Source of the DNA: Gymnopus androsaceus JB14
Taxonomy: Eukaryota > Basidiomycota > Agaricomycetes > Agaricales > Omphalotaceae
DNA: 47,455 bases
Reading direction: 5' to 3'
Assembly: GCA_009733575.1 (NCBI GenBank)
Contig: ML769821.1
Span: 1 to 47,455, forward strand
Shown here: piece by piece, positions 44,701 through 47,455 of the stretch
Numbering within the stretch: the stretch's first letter is position 1
How the letters are laid out: the number at the start of each line of letters is the position of its first letter
Notes under the pieces: generated by a model
The model's database searches: none
What the model was told of the DNA's origin: nothing
The model's input: the letters and a program-made list of their open reading frames with translations, nothing else
Translations under genes and position numbers: made by a program

Positions 44701-45575
44701 GGTTATGGACTGAAAATTCCTTGCCTTTCTTGAATTCTTCCGCAAACGAGAGCAAAAATACTCGGGAGTCGGAGCGGATTCCGGAATGCTTTGCCGCCGA
44801 TAGAAGCGCTCAACGATCTTCACTCGAAACTATCACTACCAAATTTCTTGCTACTAAAATATCTCGAACCCCAATCGAACCCCACAGAAACATCAATAGG
44901 TATCTAGGATCGTTTAAAATACGTCGTGGCAGAATCATCTCCTTTACCAAGTTGGCGTTGAGAGCGACTGGCGGTGCGGAACTTGAAGAATTAAGTCTTG
45001 GTCCGCCGAAATTACACGGATTCACCATTCTCAAAGGTCACTGGACGAGATCATATAGGCAAGAACGCTAGATGAAGTGGACATGCAGTGGTTACTCTTA
45101 GTATCGACGGCTCATCCTTGGCTCAGTTTCGATACTAGTTTTTACCTCTAGTGGAAAAGCCGGTAAGCTTCTCTTCTTCCGAAACTAGCCAAAGGGATAG
45201 TAAACATACTAAACCTCGCCTGTCAAGAGATTTACCGCGTTGCAATGCGTGTGCATATGCTTTCCAAGTGTATAATCTTCCCAACGCCTCGACCGCGATA
45301 TCGTTTCACTCTGCTAGGTACAATTCAGAGATTTTACCACTTCGTTTTCCGTAGTATGACCCTTGGGCTTTGAATTCGATACACTTGTCGAAGGTCCAGG
45401 GATCATCAATCAACTCGAGTGACGAGCAAACTGGACACTGTGGCGAAACTGTCAGGCAACCGCGGTCTGCATTGCCTGCTATATAGCATGATATGCGGTT
45501 TGCTTCATTGCTCGAGCGCTCGCCCAATTCTTGACTTGTTTCTTTCCTAGGCAAGATCATGAGTAGCTCTGTCGA
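44701..45575. other. No firm gene; possible LRR-like fragment
   Basis: A plus-strand frame, 44721-45071, includes TKLALRATGGAELEELSLGP and KLHGFTILKG, which has the rhythm of leucine-rich repeats in F-box proteins, but no start domain or continuation is seen. A minus-strand frame at 45306-45560 has two CxxC-like pairs by chance or design. Treated as degenerate sequence. Confidence 0.3.
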
Positions 45576-45860
45576 ATGCCTTTAAGGAAAGCGGCTTCCG
45601 TGTCGCGACTTTCGCTGTTACAAGTTGGGCATTATCAACCAGTTGTCTTGAACTTGCCTATCGACATTGTTCTTCAATACCTTTCTGAGGACAATGGTAC
45701 GTCTTTGTTTGACAATAGAGAGCGGGGAAGCATTGACTAAAAATGAATAGCGGATCTTAAAATTACCTTTTATGGTAATCTCGAACTTGGATTGGGTCTC
45801 CAAACATTTACAAGCACTCGCATACAAGCACGATTATGGCAATACAATTTGCCTCAATAG
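45576..45860 (+). pseudogene. Short F-box-like fragment
   Basis: ATG 45576 reads MPLRKAASVSRLSLLQVGHY then QPVVLNLPIDIVLQYLSEDN, an F-box-like helix pair (LNLPIDIVLQYL). A GTACGT donor at 45697 and an AATAG acceptor at 45750 join it to ADLKITFYGNLELGLGLQTF, ending in TAG at 45858-45860. The product would be only about 76 residues, far shorter than F-box proteins. It is either a truncated relic or the start of a gene whose later exons are lost; the TAG is followed at once by GTAAAG, so a further intron is conceivable. Confidence 0.4.
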
Positions 45861-45908
45861 GTAAAGGATGTGGATTGGGCCCACTCACATTCTACTGTCC
45901 TGTTCACG

Positions 45909-45914
45909 TATAAA
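45909..45914 (+). promoter_or_regulatory. TATA box of the Clp1-like gene
   Basis: TATAAA at 45909 lies 91 bases before the ATG at 46000, in otherwise unremarkable sequence with a CT-rich leader (45940-45990). Confidence 0.45.
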
Positions 45915-45999
45915 TGGGGGCGCGTTTTGATGTTCACCGTCAAGTCCTCTCTACCGCTTTTATTCGACAACCTATTCCTCGATCAGTGATCCAACTACA

Positions 46000-47084
46000 A
46001 TGATTCGCGCTCTTCGTACTCGCAACTTCTCTAAACGCCCAACGGAGAACACTCCTCCCAAAGGTTTGAAATCTTGTCGCAGATGCCGAGCGAGAAAGAA
46101 TGCCAGTGCCAAATTTGATGCCAATCTGGCCAAGAAGAAAGCGCAGAAGAATCCCGTTCGTCTCAGCGTCGTCTTCTGCGGCAATGACAGCGACAACGGT
46201 GATATCGAGATGCAGTCACAGCCGGCGACGATTGTCCCGATTTTGCTGCCCAGAGCTTTCCTTCAGCCACCAGTTTCCGAGCCCTCCGAGGAGTCGCTCG
46301 CTGCTGCGTCTGGCTCTTCCTTTAGCGGACAACCCGCTGCTTTTATTCGCGATCAGCTCGAATCGCTTGGTCCTCGGTAAGTTTCTGCTTCTTCCAAAGT
46401 CTCTTTTGCAAATTTCTTATGCTGGTTTTTAGATTGTTGCGCACTGTGGGTAGCGTCACTGCAGAAGTCAACAGCGCTTCTCTTCCCAAAGAGCTGGCTG
46501 TGATCGTCAACGACCTCACTCCAACCAATTATCCGACGCACATGCTCGCCGTCTACGCGCCAGTGCCCAAGAACGCATCTCGGGCCTCGATTCCCCAAAC
46601 AGAGGTCAAACTCTACCCAGTCCATGCACTTTTAATGGCATCCCACTGCGCTAGATTAGGTCCCTTCTCCCCCTCCCCTACTACCGACCAAATACCTACC
46701 CCCGCCTCGAACCCAAGCACCATAACTCTCCCCGTTCGCCCAATGTGTCTCCCCAGTCCCGAGACCTTCCCCGTACTCTTAAACTACCTCTACCTCCGCC
46801 GGCAAGAAGTCCTCTTCGACGCCTTCCTCCCAACCGAACCCTCATCCGAGTTTGTTGATAACTGCAACTCTACCGAGCACGTCATCTCGTTGGCCAAGGA
46901 CTTTGGAACAAAGTTCAACGCTAGCACTCTTCTCAAACACGTCAAGGTCATTCAGGGCATTTGGTCGAATGCTTGTGCGTTGGGCGTGTTTGACGAGGGG
47001 TTATGGGCGGCGATTGATTCGTGTTATGAAGTTTTGCTCAATGTGTTGGCGATTGGGACTTCGACGTCGTCGAGTCAGGCGTGA
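46000..47084 (+). CDS. clp1: Clp1-like protein (mating/clamp-cell development family), 342 residues
   Basis: Two exons, 46000-46376 and 46433-47084, close in phase; the intron has GTAAGT and TTTTAG. The first 90 residues are basic (MIRALRTRNFSKRPTEN, KSCRRCRARKNASAK, KKKAQKNPVR). The conserved part runs PAAFIRDQLESLGPRLLRTV, LYPVHALLMASHCARLGPF, ITLPVRPMCLPSPETFPVLL, NYLYLRRQEVLFDAFLP, then ISLAKDFGTKFNASTLLKHV and GIWSNACALGVFDEGLWAAI to the C-terminus. This matches the Agaricomycete Clp1-like family as I know it. In Coprinopsis, Clp1 acts downstream of the A mating-type homeodomain proteins and is needed for clamp-cell formation; biochemical role unknown. Clp1-like paralogues are common, so orthology is not proven. 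Confidence 0.7.
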
Positions 47085-47455
47085 GCCTTTCTCTTTCGTG
47101 CTTTCTTGCTATGTGATATGCTTTGATATGATTTATGCTATGCTTCGAACGAACAACTCTAGAATAACCGCAATTGTAACAATAAACAAGCTAAATAGTC
47201 GTATCTTTATTGTATTTATTCATCAATGTACACAATCTCGCTTGATACCAACATTCATTGTCGAAGGATATGGAGAACCGATAACGTCTGTATAAAATCA
47301 GATAGAACAGTAAAAGTGAAAGCGAAAGCACAAAGAACTAGATTGTAGCGAACGAAGACAAAAAAACTTTAAATTAAATTAATAAAAAAAGGCTTGTTCC
47401 CCAAGACCGAAATGCGAAAGGCAACAAACTCGAACGTAGAAAAAGAAACTATTCC
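47085..47455. other. 3' flank of the Clp1-like gene
   Basis: AATAAAC at about 47182 is a candidate polyadenylation signal. The last 150 bases are A-rich; AGTAAAAGTGAAAGCGAAAG near 47310 resembles CGTAAAAGCGAAAGCAC at 43193 in block B. No gene is seen. Confidence 0.4.

Overview
The window looks like a stretch of an Agaricomycete (mushroom-forming basidiomycete) chromosome. Genes are dense and broken by many short GT-AG introns of about 45-75 bases. They include F-box proteins, two Agaricomycete-type seven-helix membrane protein families, a GMC oxidoreductase of the aryl-alcohol-oxidase type, a NACHT-ankyrin NLR pair and a Clp1-like mating-development protein. No rRNA, tRNA or CRISPR array could be supported. 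Exon joins were worked out by eye from splice signals and reading phase. NLR2, NAA20, the bZIP gene, the 5470 F-box gene and the Clp1-like gene close in frame; several others keep unresolved joins, which are flagged.

Layout. 1-192: tail of a truncated F-box-type gene. 0.2-2.6 kb: gene-poor. 2.6-4.0 kb: seven-helix membrane protein. 4.35-5.2 kb: small secreted protein. 5.5-6.6 kb: F-box protein. 6.8-7.3 kb: a directly duplicated noncoding unit. 7.8-9.3 kb: secreted low-complexity His/acidic/Gly-Pro-rich protein. 9.8-12.3 kb: membrane-anchored YtcJ-like amidohydrolase. 13.3 kb: MITE-like element. 14.3-16.0 kb: DUF6534-type membrane protein. 19.2-16.6 kb (minus): secreted GMC oxidoreductase. 20.5-22.2 kb: F-box protein, convergent with NAA20 (minus, 23.2-22.3 kb), the NatB N-acetyltransferase catalytic subunit. 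26.9-23.8 kb (minus): bZIP transcription factor.

28.4-44.7 kb is the most interesting part. Two NACHT-ankyrin genes lie head-to-tail on the minus strand, with ATGs at 32854 and 42585. Each is followed on its upstream side by related sequence: block A at 34.1-35.2 kb and block B at 42.8-44.7 kb. This is a tandem segmental duplication with a period of about 9.5-9.7 kb. NLR2 is intact (six exons in phase, 1286 residues). NLR1 carries two frameshifts and a stop inside its ankyrin array. Nearly the whole tract from about 28.4 to 42.6 kb is strongly depleted of CG dinucleotides, as expected from methylation-linked or RIP-like C-to-T decay. Several inverted-repeat elements sit between the two NLRs, one of them CG-rich and therefore probably a late arrival.

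45.6-47.1 kb: a short F-box-like fragment and a Clp1-like gene.

How the genes may relate: most are unrelated housekeeping or accessory genes. The NLR pair fits the fungal picture of fast-evolving NACHT receptors with homogenised repeats used in non-self recognition. The local 99-base repeat homogenisation, pseudogenisation of one copy and CG depletion suggest duplication followed by silencing or mutation of the repeated DNA.
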